Assembly: GCA_015680685.1 (NCBI GenBank)
Contig: MNCI01029688.1
Coordinates: 123,758-187,757 of the forward strand
Length of the DNA: 64,000 bases
Reading direction: 5' to 3'
From: Gnetum montanum
Lineage: Eukaryota > Streptophyta > Gnetopsida > Gnetales > Gnetaceae
Numbering within the stretch: the stretch's first letter is position 1; each line of letters begins with the position of its first letter. Shown here one piece after another: positions 21,786-32,999 of the stretch. The position numbers and the translations under genes are program-made. Under the pieces are notes generated by a model. It saw only the letters and a program-made list of their open reading frames with translations. It had not been told where the DNA came from and searched no databases.

Positions 21786-23107
21786 GAATTCACCCTTTTT
21801 GATCTACCAATAGCACAATCTTTCCACAATTTTATGCAACTTGCTACAAATTTGGGAATGCAAGAATAAGATTGAAGTACCTTTAAATTAGAAAAAATGA
21901 TATGGCCCAACCATTTATGCCATAAATCAGTATCCTCCCCTGTAGTGACTATAGCCACAGAATCATCCTACAAACATATATTAGCTTCTAAAGTATACAT
22001 TATGCCAGTCTTTTTACCTTTCAAAATTATTAATGCCCTTGGTAATTTTCCACTAATTATTTCCACAAGAAAAATTTAAACCCAAATCATCAAGTTGAGA
22101 AATAGAATTAGCTTTTTAGAAACTTTAGGAACATGCTTAACATTATTCAAAGTGATTTTAGGCAAACCAAGCTATTGTAAAACAACACTTCCTATACCAG
22201 CAATTTTTAAAGGAACACCATTAGTAGGATAAACAACACCTGATGAAACTAGATGAAAAAAAGTAAAAATAGATTGATTAGGGAAAGTATGAAATGAGGC
22301 TTCTGTGTCTACAATCCAAACATCTTTTTTCATCTTTAAAGAAAATACTGTAGATGATTCAAATATAATAAAATCAAAAGAAAGCTCACCCTCTATATTA
22401 TTTATTTGTAGATATTCATTACTTTCTGATTTTTCTAACTCTATTTTTTCCTTCTATTGTAGTAATGTTTTCCATGCTTTGTAACCATGATAGTCCCTCT
22501 TCATGTGATCAATTTTGTGACAAAACCAACATTCAATTCTACTTTTAGAAGTTCCTCTACTTTTACTCCTATCCTTGCTCTAATTAGGTTCCTTGCTTTT
22601 ATCACATTTATTAGATCTACTTTTGTTTGAAACTATAAAAGCATTACATGATGATTGACCCTATTCTTTAGGAAAACTTTCTTCTGCAGCTTGAAGAGTA
22701 TAAGCTACACATCAAAAGAAATATTATTGGTACTCATAGAGGTAGTAATAACTGTAATAATTGGATTCTAAGATTGAGGTAAAGAATTTAAAATAGCATA
22801 AGAATTCATTGGCTCTTAAATAATTACGTTATATTTTTCAAATTTAATAAAAGTAGCCATCATATAATCTAGATGATCTTCGAAAGAAACACCTTCTTTT
22901 ATCTTTTCATTAAAAATATTTTGATAAATATGAAGCTGATTTAAACTTGAAGCTTTATCAAACGTATTTTTCAAATTTATCCAAAAAACATGAGGATCTG
23001 TTTTGTGAGAAGGAGATGCTAAAATTCCATTGCTCAAATAGGGATAGACCAACGTTAGTGCTTTTGCTTACAACCTTTTCCAATCATCATCTAACATCCT
23101 TGTAGGT
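21786..23107 (-). pseudogene. Ty1/copia gag, protease and GAG-pre-integrase (chimera N-terminal half)
   Basis: The minus strand shows copia gag (LTLVYPYLSNGILASPSHKT, WINLKNTFDKASSLNQLHIY, VSFEDHLDYMMATFIKFEKY), a zinc knuckle CWFCHKIDHMKRDY at 22490-22531 in which the last Cys is Tyr, a protease site WIVDTEASFHTFP at 22295-22309 in which the DTGAS Gly is Glu, and the GAG-pre-integrase segment DTDLWHKWLGHIIFSNLKVL to CAIGRSKRVNS. Directly after RVNS the same reading frame continues as a Ty3/gypsy integrase zinc domain. The gag is continued upstream at 36341-36470 beyond element B. Stops and catalytic changes show it is dead. Confidence 0.86.
23103..23107. repeat. Target-site duplication of element B, left copy
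   Basis: TAGGT directly before the LTR start at 23108, repeated exactly at 36341-36345 after the other LTR. Confidence 0.93.
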
Positions 23108-23980
23108 TGATGTGCAGTGAGTATACCCTACACCTAACCATACGAATCACTAGCGTTCACTTAGTGATCTAGTTAAATTTTGTAGACTTTAGGTTTCTAA
23201 GTACACAAGTTTTAGGAAGTAAATCTAACCATTGCAATCATTGTCTTCTCAGTTCCACATGTGAAGTGCAAGTGTATGGTTAAATGTAATTGAGGCATAT
23301 GATTTTTATCATTTTTTCTTTAATGATCTAAGTCTCTTAAGAACAAGAATAAAGTAACTGAATGCTTAACTAATCTAATAACTACCTAATATTTAAGTAA
23401 TCCTAACATAAGCATTCATTCCTACTTTTTGTACACATCCTAAACACATTATAGCATCACTAGGTTACCAAGTGTTAAGTGCTACTATGACTACCAAGTG
23501 TTAAACATATGCTCAAAGTGGTCATACTTATGTGTGCTATTTAATTGATATTAATTAATTACTTAGAAACATTTAAGTAAATTTCATGAATATTAAATTT
23601 AGAAGGAAACAATTAATTTGTTCCAAGTGCTACAAGGTTTTATCATAAAAGCTCATCTTGATTGCCATTCACATTGAGGTACTTAGGTACATTAGTGCTT
23701 GAATAAAGATTTGTATACTTCTTTGACTCCTACTATGGGTACTTAGAAAATATTCTAACAACTAGAAGGAAAAACTACAAGAGCTTTGCTACAATTATGA
23801 AATGATTGCCATAAATGTGGTAGATATACACACATTTATAGGTAAAAACAAGGGGCCATGTTGATGAGTACACATGAACGTGATAAACCCCACATCGATG
23901 GGATCACATCAAGAAGATTTTGTCAATGGGGTCATGTCCACAACATCACATTGATGCGGCCCAACAATCATGACTCATCA
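23108..23980 (-). repeat. 3' LTR of element B (873 bp)
   Basis: It runs from TGATGTGCAGTGAG to CATGACTCATCA and pairs with 35468-36340 at exactly the same length. TATAAATG lies at 23833-23840 (minus). U3 carries several CATCRATGGG-like units between about 23870 and 23960. Confidence 0.95.
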
Positions 23981-23996
23981 TACCCCCACAACTAAA
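23981..23996 (-). other. Polypurine tract of element B
   Basis: Minus-strand CATTTAGTTGTGGGGGTA abuts the LTR start, and its last 16 bases are the same as in element A. Confidence 0.8.
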
Positions 23997-24210
23997 TGAA
24001 AATTTTTCCTTGAGTTCTTTACAAACTTTTGGGAAAGTATGGGATTATTAATTAACTAAAAACACACAAAACAAACACAACAAAACTAAGTACACAAGTG
24101 TACAAAATTACAATTATTACAAAAATTGGAGTTATGGATAATAGAATTGAACACCATGACCACAAATGACAAGTATAACTCCTCAGACATCTAGAAGATG
24201 ATGAAGAAAA

Positions 24211-27028
24211 TTAGATGGTCCTGGACAGTGAAGGTTCATGGGGTTCTGAAAGATGTTCTCTTGCTTTTGGTAGATAAGGTTGTTGACGAAATTATTGTGG
24301 TAGTCTTGCTACAGCTACAACTGCTAGTGGAAGGTGGAAGGCATCCAATAATGCCTTCATCTTCTACTTCTTACTCAATGGATCATTCATAGTCCACACT
24401 ACTTCACATTATAGGGAACAACTCCTTCACATTGACAAACCAGGCAGAGAACTATTTGCGTTCAATGTTGAATGCCCCAAGTGCATTATGTGGCTCATGG
24501 TGTTCATTCATTCTTTTGGCTAGGTTCTTAGTAGTTGATCTCTGATCAGTGAACTTTGCCTTGAGAACCTCGAGTTTTGCATTTGCAACCTCAAGCTTTT
24601 ACTTAGTCTCTTTATGGTGCTTAAACTCTACCTCATATAAGTATGAGCTATCCATCTACTTCTCCAACTCTAACCATGATCTTCTAGTAGTTAGCATTGC
24701 CAAGTTTACATATTTGAGGTTGGCAAGCTCTATGTATTCTATCATTTCCTTGATCTACAAATCCTTCATATAGATTTTAGCCTTATTGTATGCATTTAGC
24801 CCATCAAAGATAGGCTACTAGACATTGCCTCCTTGCTGAAGCTACTAGAGGGCCTCATTTACTTTTGCCTTTACCAATTGAATGTGCTTCTCATTGATTT
24901 CTTTCTACAATCCCACATGGTCCTTGTAATGATTTTTCACCCTTTTAAACTTAAGGGCCTTATTATTCTAGGTAGTAATCTCGATTATTAATTTCTAGTG
25001 CAAGACAAGAACTTTCTCCATTGAGAGGTTTCTATTCTCTACTACCACCCTCCCCAGTTCAGTGTTCACCTTAGTAAGCTACTCCTACTGTTAATGAATA
25101 AATTTGAGCATTTTTTGTTTCTTCACATCAACATTTCACATGTTGTGATTTTCTATGGTCATGGTCTCATTCTCCTAGTGTGTTTGAACTAAGTCATTCT
25201 AAATGTTGTACATTGTGGAATTGGCCAAGGACTAGTCAAAGACCACTGACTCCTTAGCATTCTCAACCTTTGTGATTTTCTTCTGATACCATTGAAAAGC
25301 TTCATCTTGCATTATTGTTTGGTTGAGAAACATAGGATCAATGAGGTTGGCTCTTAATTTGGCAACTTTCATAGCCAACTGTTGGTTCTCAACTCAAGCT
25401 ATTTTAAGTTGCTACTTCATGATGATGCATTTGCCCCTTGCCTTAAGAAACTTTGACTAGATTGTAGTGATCTTATTTGGAAGGTCAAAGACATCCAGAA
25501 TTGATTGCCTAGTTCCCACTAGTTAGTCGAACAATTCCTCATACTAGGCTTTGCTTAATCTTTTGCTGATAGATCCTATGAATGTTTACACATCTTTAAG
25601 TGTAGAAATATCTGGTATAGATGTCATAAGTGCATTATGTGCTTCAACCACTTTGTCAACAAACAACCACCATCTCTTACTCATGGTGCTACATCACTAG
25701 GATAGTTACATCCTCAACCTTCTCCAAATGCACCAAAAGGTATTAGCATTCATAGAGATGTCTAATAATTACTATTGTTGCAAGAGGGACATTCTTACCT
25801 CTTAAGTAGTTGGATTTGACCTTGGGGGCACCTATTTTCATTGGGCTAAGAAACTTGGTGTCCCACCCACAATCTAGCTTATTGCTTGAGCCACTTCATT
25901 AAGGTGGCTCATGGTTGGTCTGTACATAGATGGGTCACCACCACTCATTCCTACTTGTTGCTACTACTGTTGCAAGACCTACTATCAAAGTTTGTGCATA
26001 TGCTCAATGGCAACATGGGACTCCAACATTGTCTCATGAGTAGGTGGTGGAGGTGGTGGTTGTTGCTTTTCTTCCTAGATCACCTTCATAGATACTTTAT
26101 GCTTCATCATCTTTGCCCAGGGAGCAATTGGAACACGTCGATATGCATCATTAATGTATCAAGTTGTGCCTTCCCTCTTTTACAGTTTTTTGATGAGGCA
26201 TGGAAAGGGGAGTGCCTTTCTTCCATAATTTTTCTTCTTAAAGTACTTCTCTATCTCAAGATAGGTTAGCTATGGAAGGTTGATGGGGAATCTACTGCTT
26301 AGAACGACACATGCATGGTTGGAGAAAGTTGTGATTTTGATGGTCCTCACCATTGGGTTAAGGTGAAAGGCTGTAATTTTGAATTATGCTCATTCCATAG
26401 TGGTGAGCACACCAAAATCCTTGTGGTCCACTCCATAACACTACTATGTCCATTCTTTCTTAACACTTGGATCTACCTACATCAAAATTTTTGCAATATT
26501 GGCTCTAGTTTCAAACAACCCAAGGGCTTTAGAGATTTCTTTTAGTGAGTATGACACAAATATGTCCTTGATTTTAACCATGCAATTGATTTGCTTGTTG
26601 TTCTAGAAAAGGTATGTCTCGCCCATGTACCACTCCTTGCTAAAAGTGATGATGGGCCACATGGAAGATCTTTACAATTGAGTCTTGACTTCTGGAGGAG
26701 CAAACTCCAAGAAGGGTCCAAAGTTTAGCTCTTGAAGCATAGATTTTTGAACCTCCTTTGATGCAATTTGCTTGAGGCAAGCATCGATTAGGGTAACCTT
26801 AATGTTTAGTCTTGGCCCTAGTGCCTTATCTTGATGTGATTATTCTATCTTAGCTACTTTAGGAATCTATTTGACAAATTCCACTTTAAGCTCCTCTTGA
26901 AGAGGTCCTGTTGCATGGGTTTTAGCTACATGCTCCTAGGGTTATTCTTAGCTCTTTCTAGTTCTTGGTCATTTTTCCCTTGGTTGGAATGGTCCTCCCT
27001 CTTGCGTGTGCTTTCCTTTTGATGCCAT
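24211..27028 (-). pseudogene. Extra 3' ORF of element B, product unknown
   Basis: It starts at ATG 27028 with MASKGKHTQEGGPFQPREK and reads on with stops to about 24211 (KAREHLSEPHEP near the end, compare KVEEGPSEP in element A). Length and position match element A (6418-9250), and matching DNA blocks run the whole way, for example the stretch on a Cys/Tyr-rich segment near 26440 and 8650. It is sense-strand and therefore presumably expressed from a spliced or internally initiated RNA when the element was alive. No enzymatic motif is recognised. The stops are largely TAG. Confidence 0.64.
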
Positions 27029-28046
27029 CTATGATCACATTAGAACAAAGGACTAGCATGTGATGTGTAACTTATATCCTTTAACTACCTTATCTCATTG
27101 GGTAGTTACACTTTGGCTAAGTTATGACCATGGAAAGCTAATTATTTTAATATTATTTCTTTTAGAAGGTCACTAAATTTTTTTGGAAGGGTTTGACTTT
27201 CATAATTTAATGTTTTTAATGTTAGTTTATTAGTTAAATCTTTGTGGGAGCTAGAAATATTTCAAAAAATTTTCCATAAAAAACCTAAGGTTTGTGGGCC
27301 CCACGATGAAGAGCTTACCTCCTATAGCTCCAGGACTAAAGAACATGTGTAATTAGATGAACGATTTGAACATTATGGCTCTTGGAAGGTTCTTGGCTAT
27401 GAAAAATGGAAAAATGCTTCCCTCATTTAAGCTCAAATGTGAAAAAATACTAAGTGTGGCTACGTATTTATAGAGTTTTTATGCTATGTTGATGGGGTCT
27501 CGTTGAAGGGGTCTTATTTACATGGTTGACTCCATAGATGGGATCCCATCAATAGAGCCTATGGAGAAAATTTTCCACATTTAAAAAATTCCAAAATAGA
27601 AGTTAGATCATGAAATTAGAGTCCTTGGAGAATGAGAAAAGCTATGAACACAATGAATATGTTTGAAGAGGGCTTGATTATTTACAAAATTGGAGTTTTG
27701 AATTGGAGAATAAATCTCTACTAGAGAAATGCCATTAAGGAGTGCATATTTGGATGCAACTAATGGGGTGAACAAAGGAGTTGATCTTGAAAATGCCTAA
27801 GGATAAGGAACTTAACTAGCCCAACTAAGAGATATGTAAGTGGGTCCTCCCCAAAGTAGGCTCATGCCCTTTTGGCCTTGCATATCCTCAAACCAAGTAG
27901 TCCATGGACCTCGTAGTTGATTAATGATTATGAAAAGTTAAGGACCTAATCCAGAAGAATCTACCTAAGAATTTTAACACATCAAACTAAGACATTAAAC
28001 AGGAAATGAAAATTGGTAGTGAGAGGAATTATTGGAAGCATTGGTG

Positions 28047-28127
<81 letters not shown>

Positions 28128-28889
28128 NATATCGTATTGTGGTCATATGAGGTTCCTTATGGATTTTGTAATTAAATGACCTAGTAAAGTCCATCCTTAG
28201 TCCAAATCAAAATCAATTACTTCTCATTGATACTCTAAGACAAGTCCACCCTCTTGAGACATAAGAATGCTGCTACAGATCAATCACCATTCCTAAAAGA
28301 GAAGTAGGAACTAAAATGGGGCCTTAGTTAGAGGGGACCTTCAAGCATGGATAATATGTCTTTCTAGTCCCATAACCAATGCTTATAGCCCATTATTGAG
28401 CCTAAGGGGTGTGCTTTGAATTCCTATCATTTTTTTTTATTTTTATGTGTCTATGAATTTGTGGATGGAAACCACACCATTTAAAGACTTTGACTTCCTC
28501 TTATTGGTTGACAGTGGAATGGTAAGAAATTTATGAAAACAATCATGTACTCAAGAGGATAGGAAATTATAGAGAGCATCAAATCCCCTTGAAGTCACAT
28601 CCTTGTCAATCCATTTAATCCTTTCCAAGTTTGAAAACTACTAAGGTCACAAGTTTGTTAAGGGTTCTTATTAAGGAAAGGGACCTCATATTTCCAAAAC
28701 AAGTAATACCATAGAGTTTTGTGAATGGATGAATGATGTGGACTAACTGCCTGTTCCATGAAAAAGAAAGCATGTCTTAGTTATCAATCATCAAAATTCA
28801 AAGATAGAATCTAGACACTAGCAATCAAATGACATTAAGTACAAACCATCATAAGCAAAAAACTATAACATCATGGTGTTGTGTTGGAA
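27029..28889 (-). other. Spacer of element B with an (AG)n microsatellite
   Basis: Non-coding and homologous to 9251-11030 of element A. It contains (AG)n at 28051-28125 and a single N at 28128, probably an assembly uncertainty at the repeat edge. The repeat is absent from the matching place in element A, so it expanded after the copies separated. Reading frames through the repeat are meaningless. Confidence 0.75.
28051..28125. repeat. (AG)n dinucleotide microsatellite
   Basis: About 37 uninterrupted AG units, ending AAA then N. In element sense this is (CT)n. Confidence 0.97.
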
Positions 28890-29055
28890 ATAAAGGAAAA
28901 CAAAGAAAAATATTAGAAAACATAAGAAAACACACATCAAAATAAAGTAAAATATAAAAGAAAATGAAAAATATGTAAGAAATATAAAATGTACTCAATA
29001 TGGTATAAAATAAAAAGTGTAAAAAAATAAAAGATGTAAAAAAAGTGTAAAAATT
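28890..29055 (-). other. Pyrimidine-rich tract after integrase, element B
   Basis: In element sense it is T-rich with TTTTACAC and TTTTTC units, the counterpart of 11035-11222 in element A and 53676-53880 in element C. Confidence 0.6.
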
Positions 29056-29059
29056 GAGG

Positions 29060-30440
29060 AGCCACTTGATTGGTTAGCATGGATGGCCATCTCCTCCATG
29101 ACTAAGTTGAAAGTATGAGATTTGAAATATTGAGTGTGGTTATTCATCCAAGGAGGTCTTGCTAGCACTAGCTCTCTATGGCTCATGAAAAGGTTTAAAT
29201 TGATGTGTGTTGACCACTAGTTTCTTGTTTGGGCCCTTAGGTTTGTAAATCAACATGGCCCCAGAAGAAAAGGTTTCATAGATGATGTAAGGTCCTTCCC
29301 ACAGTTCGTTGTGGCACATGTGTGGGGTTCCAATAAAGGACTTTGTCTCCTAGTTGAAATTTGACTTTCCTTATTTTGAGGTTATGGTGTTGCTTATTGA
29401 ATGTTTTGTGCATTTCATTCAAGAAGAGGGCCACCAATTGATTCTCATCTAGCACATTAACATTGATTAGTCTCCCTTTCTATGTTAGACTAAGGTCAAG
29501 GTTAAGATCATAAGCTATATAATGTGTATGAAGCTTAGACTGAATAGGAAGAGTTGGAATTTTCTCATGCACCAACTCATAGGGATAGTAGCCTATAGAG
29601 AGTTTCCATGTTGAGTGGTAGGCCCAAAGGGAAACGTTAAGTTTAGTGCTCCAGTCTATCCTATATTTGCTAATTATTCTAGTTAAGATCTTAGTGATTC
29701 CCCTATTTGTAACCTTAGCTTGATCATTGGCTTGGGGGTGGTAGGGTGTTGTTAATTTATGTTCTACCCCTAAGCATTGCATGAGCTTTCAAAAGATGGT
29801 ACCTATAAAATGAGTACCATTAACAAAAATCAGTGCATGTGGCATCCAAAACTTTTTTACAAAATTTTTTTGTACAAACTGAGTAGTTGTAAAAGATGTA
29901 TAGTCAATGACAGTTGTTGCTTCTAACTATTTCATATAATAGTCAATAGCATCCATGATGTACACCTTTCCATTCGACATGGGTGTGATGGGATCCATGA
30001 AGTCAATGACCCATATGTCGAAGGGTTTTAGTGGTTGGATCCACTATTGAGGTCCCTCGATTTGAGTAGTCATCCCACCATCACATTGATAGCATTCACA
30101 AGAGCAAATGGATTGGTGAGTGTCCCTAAAGAGTGTTGGTTAGTAATACTGTGCCATCAGGATATTAATGGTCATGCATCTTATAGCATAGTGGCCCCCA
30201 TAAGGATCCTCATGAGCATCCTGGAGGATGTGTAATTGCTCAGCATCAAGAATACATCAATGAACCAAGCCATCCATGCATACCTTATAAAGTTATCCAT
30301 TGATCTCCATGAAGTGTTTTTCTTGGCAAAGATATTATTGTTTCTTCCTGTGGTCAAACTTTTGTGACATCTATTAAGTGAGAAGATAAGTGAGAATTCC
30401 ATCATACCAATTAGGCTCATTAGGAATTTGTTCAATTATA
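29060..30440 (-). pseudogene. Integrase of element B (decayed)
   Basis: The minus strand contains the zinc-binding region near 30180-30240 and the core end in the open stretch 29480-29782: MQCLGVEHKLTTPYHPQAND, QAKVTNRGITKILTRIISKY, then WAYHSTWKLSIGYYPYELVH. The second catalytic Asp is lost (IFVNGTHF where relatives read ISDNGTHF) and the catalytic Glu is Lys (QANDQAK for QANGQAE), so two of the three DDE residues are substituted. Frames are broken elsewhere as well. Confidence 0.84.
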
Positions 30441-31830
30441 GCCTCAGAAAAGAGGAGCTCATCAAGAAATTGATCAAAAAGTGGGCTCTCCTCCTCTTTG
30501 CTATCCCATATCAATGGAGACAAGTGGTTAGCAATCACATTCTCGGTTCCCTTTTGATCTACCATTGTGAGATTGAATTCCTATAAGATCACAAGCCACC
30601 ATATGACATGGGGGCTCACCATCGGTTTGTTCATCAATATTCAAATTGCACTATGGTTTATGTGCATGAATACCTTCTACCCAAGCACATAGTACCCAAA
30701 TTTCCCCAAGGGATACAACACTACCATTAATTCTTTCTTTGTTGTGGTGGAATTTAGTTGTGTACAAAAAATTCTTTGGCTCACATAGTGGATGTAATAA
30801 GGAAATTTTTGATTATCCAACTACATGAACATAGCTCCCAAAACATAATTTGATGCATTTGTCATGATGTGAAATGGTCTAGACCAACCAAGTGCTCGTA
30901 GAATTGGAGTTTCTACAAGCTTCTACTTGAATTGCTAGAATGCATTCTTGCATTCCTTGGTCTAGAGAAACAAAGCATCCTTCTTTGTTAGCTCCACCAA
31001 CAATTTGACAATCTTAGAGAAATTCTCTATGAAGTGTTGGTAGTAGCCAATGTGACCAAGGAATGATCGAACATCTTTGACAGTTTTTGGTTGGTGGATA
31101 ATTTCTTGGATGACCATTATTTTTTTTAACATTTACCTCTATCCTTATGATATTCTATGCCCCAGGATAATGCCCTCCTCAATGATCAGATGTTTCTTTT
31201 GTGAATTGAGCCAAAGGTTGATCTCCAAACACCTTTTCAGTACTTTCTCAAGGTAGTCTAGGGCTTACTCAAATGTAGAGCCATAGGTGGAAAAGTCATC
31301 CATGAAGACTTCCATCCTAGTACTAATTTGCTATTGAAAGATGCTTAAGACAAGACATTGGAAGGTTGTATGGGCATTGCATAGACCAAATGGCATCTTT
31401 CTATATGCAAAAGTCTCACAGGGACTCATGAATATTTTTTTGGCCTAATCTTTGGGTGTAATTTGCATTTGGTTATAGCCACTATAACCATATAAAAAAT
31501 TGTAATAATAATGTCCAAAAATGATATCCAATACCTGGTACACAAATGGAAATGAAAAATGATCTTTGTATGTTGCCATGTTCAATAGCCTGAAGTCAAT
31601 ACATATCCTCCACTTGCCACCTTTCTTTAGCACTATCATGAGTGAGCTAACCCACTCACTATTCACAATGGGATAGATGAACACTACCTTGAGAAGTTGT
31701 TCAATCTCCTCCTTAATGATTTGCTTTAGTTTGGGGTTCAACCTTTGTTGTGGTTGCCTCTTTGACTTTATGGAAGGATCTATATAAATGTGGTGCTAGC
31801 ATATCCTAGGATCCATTTTAGTGAGTTTAG
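30374..31830 (-). pseudogene. Reverse transcriptase and RNase H of element B (decayed)
   Basis: The open stretch 31445-31741 gives MNPKLKQIIKEEIEQLLKVV, GKWRICIDFRLLNMATYKDH and YGYSGYNQMQITPKD, the first half of a Ty3/gypsy RT. The active site MEVFMDDFSTYGS keeps FMDD at 31295-31306, the best-preserved RT site among A and B. RNase H and the connection follow (MVDQKGTENVIANHLSPLIW at 30565 downward). Stops and frameshifts between these blocks kill the gene. Confidence 0.86.
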
Positions 31831-32329
31831 GATATGACCAAGCAAATTTTGTTGGTAATTTTTTGACCACCTTTAATAGCTTCTCTTTTTATTCAGGAGC
31901 AAGATTGGCATTGATTATCGTCAACTTGCCATTATTCAAGAAAGCATATTTCATGTTGGTAGGTAGAGTTTTCAACTCTAGGGGCTCATGTTTTAAACTT
32001 TCAGGGATTTCCAACTCTTCGCAATTGATGTCATCAGGTTCATCATTAGCGATTGAGTGATAAAATTTCTTCAGATCATCCATGCCTTAAACATAGGCAC
32101 TTTTCAAGCTCTCAATTGCTTCCATGCAAATTATTGAGTTACTATCAGGAACAACTGTTAGCCACTAGGTGCCCTCCTGGTTTGTGGCTGCTATGTACAG
32201 GAACCTTTGAAATTCTATCTCATTTGCATACTATATGCATGCTATGATGGATGTACTTTTTATAAACCATAGTTTTGACACATAGTTACACCTTGTATCA
32301 CTATACAAAATGCATGGAACTCTTTTGTT

Positions 32330-32760
32330 CTCTATCTTTCTGAATGCATTTTCCTTGGAAATCTCCAAGGAAAGGTTAGTAATTCCTAGTCATGCATCAA
32401 TGGTGCTTCACAAATCCCTTTCCATGATGATTAAGAAGTCCCCACTGTAATTATCAACATAGATCACTAGGAAGTTAGTAGGATAGGATCACTCAAAAAT
32501 GTTGGTCACAATGTCCTCCAATAGTCCCAAAGGAACAGTGATGGACTAGTCTACCAACTCAAGATGAATATTGCTCTTTTTGAGTGGAGGCAGGTTCCAA
32601 GCTTTGTACATGTCATTAAAAATTATATATACACCAAAACTTGAGTCCAAAAGAGCCTTGCAAGGTTCATTCCTAGCAATTTTTAGGTAAATAAGGGGAC
32701 CCTAGGATCATTTTTTTGCTAGGAAGGTAGCCAACCTTAATCCAATTGGTTACCACATGG
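32330..32760 (-). pseudogene. Aspartic protease of element B (decayed)
   Basis: The active-site segment reads EPCKALLDSSFGVYIIF, with DSG changed to DSS at 32639-32647. Upstream sense sequence includes the linker TIMLIHVVTNWIKVGYLPSK, matching THAVSYxIKVGNLPMKRSDL in element D. Frames shift several times downstream. Confidence 0.72.
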
Positions 32761-32999
32761 ATCAACATGATGGTATGTACCTTGGGAGATGTTTGGTTTG
32801 AAGGGGACTCAAATGGAGTGGATGCTGAGGATGAGGGAGTAGTAGGGCTATCAATTGCATATGTATGTGATGGCTTTGTAGGATTTTTGTTTAGGAAGAA
32901 TGATCTTTTTTAAGATTTATTTTTCAAACCACTTGGCTGAGGTGTTGGCTATAAGTTAACAATGTTGGTGGCATTATGTTGTTGTGACTAGGATGGAAT

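Noticed and set aside
27982-28194. Ser/Leu-repeat frame on the minus strand
   Set aside because: It is the (AG)n microsatellite read as (CT)n, not a gene.
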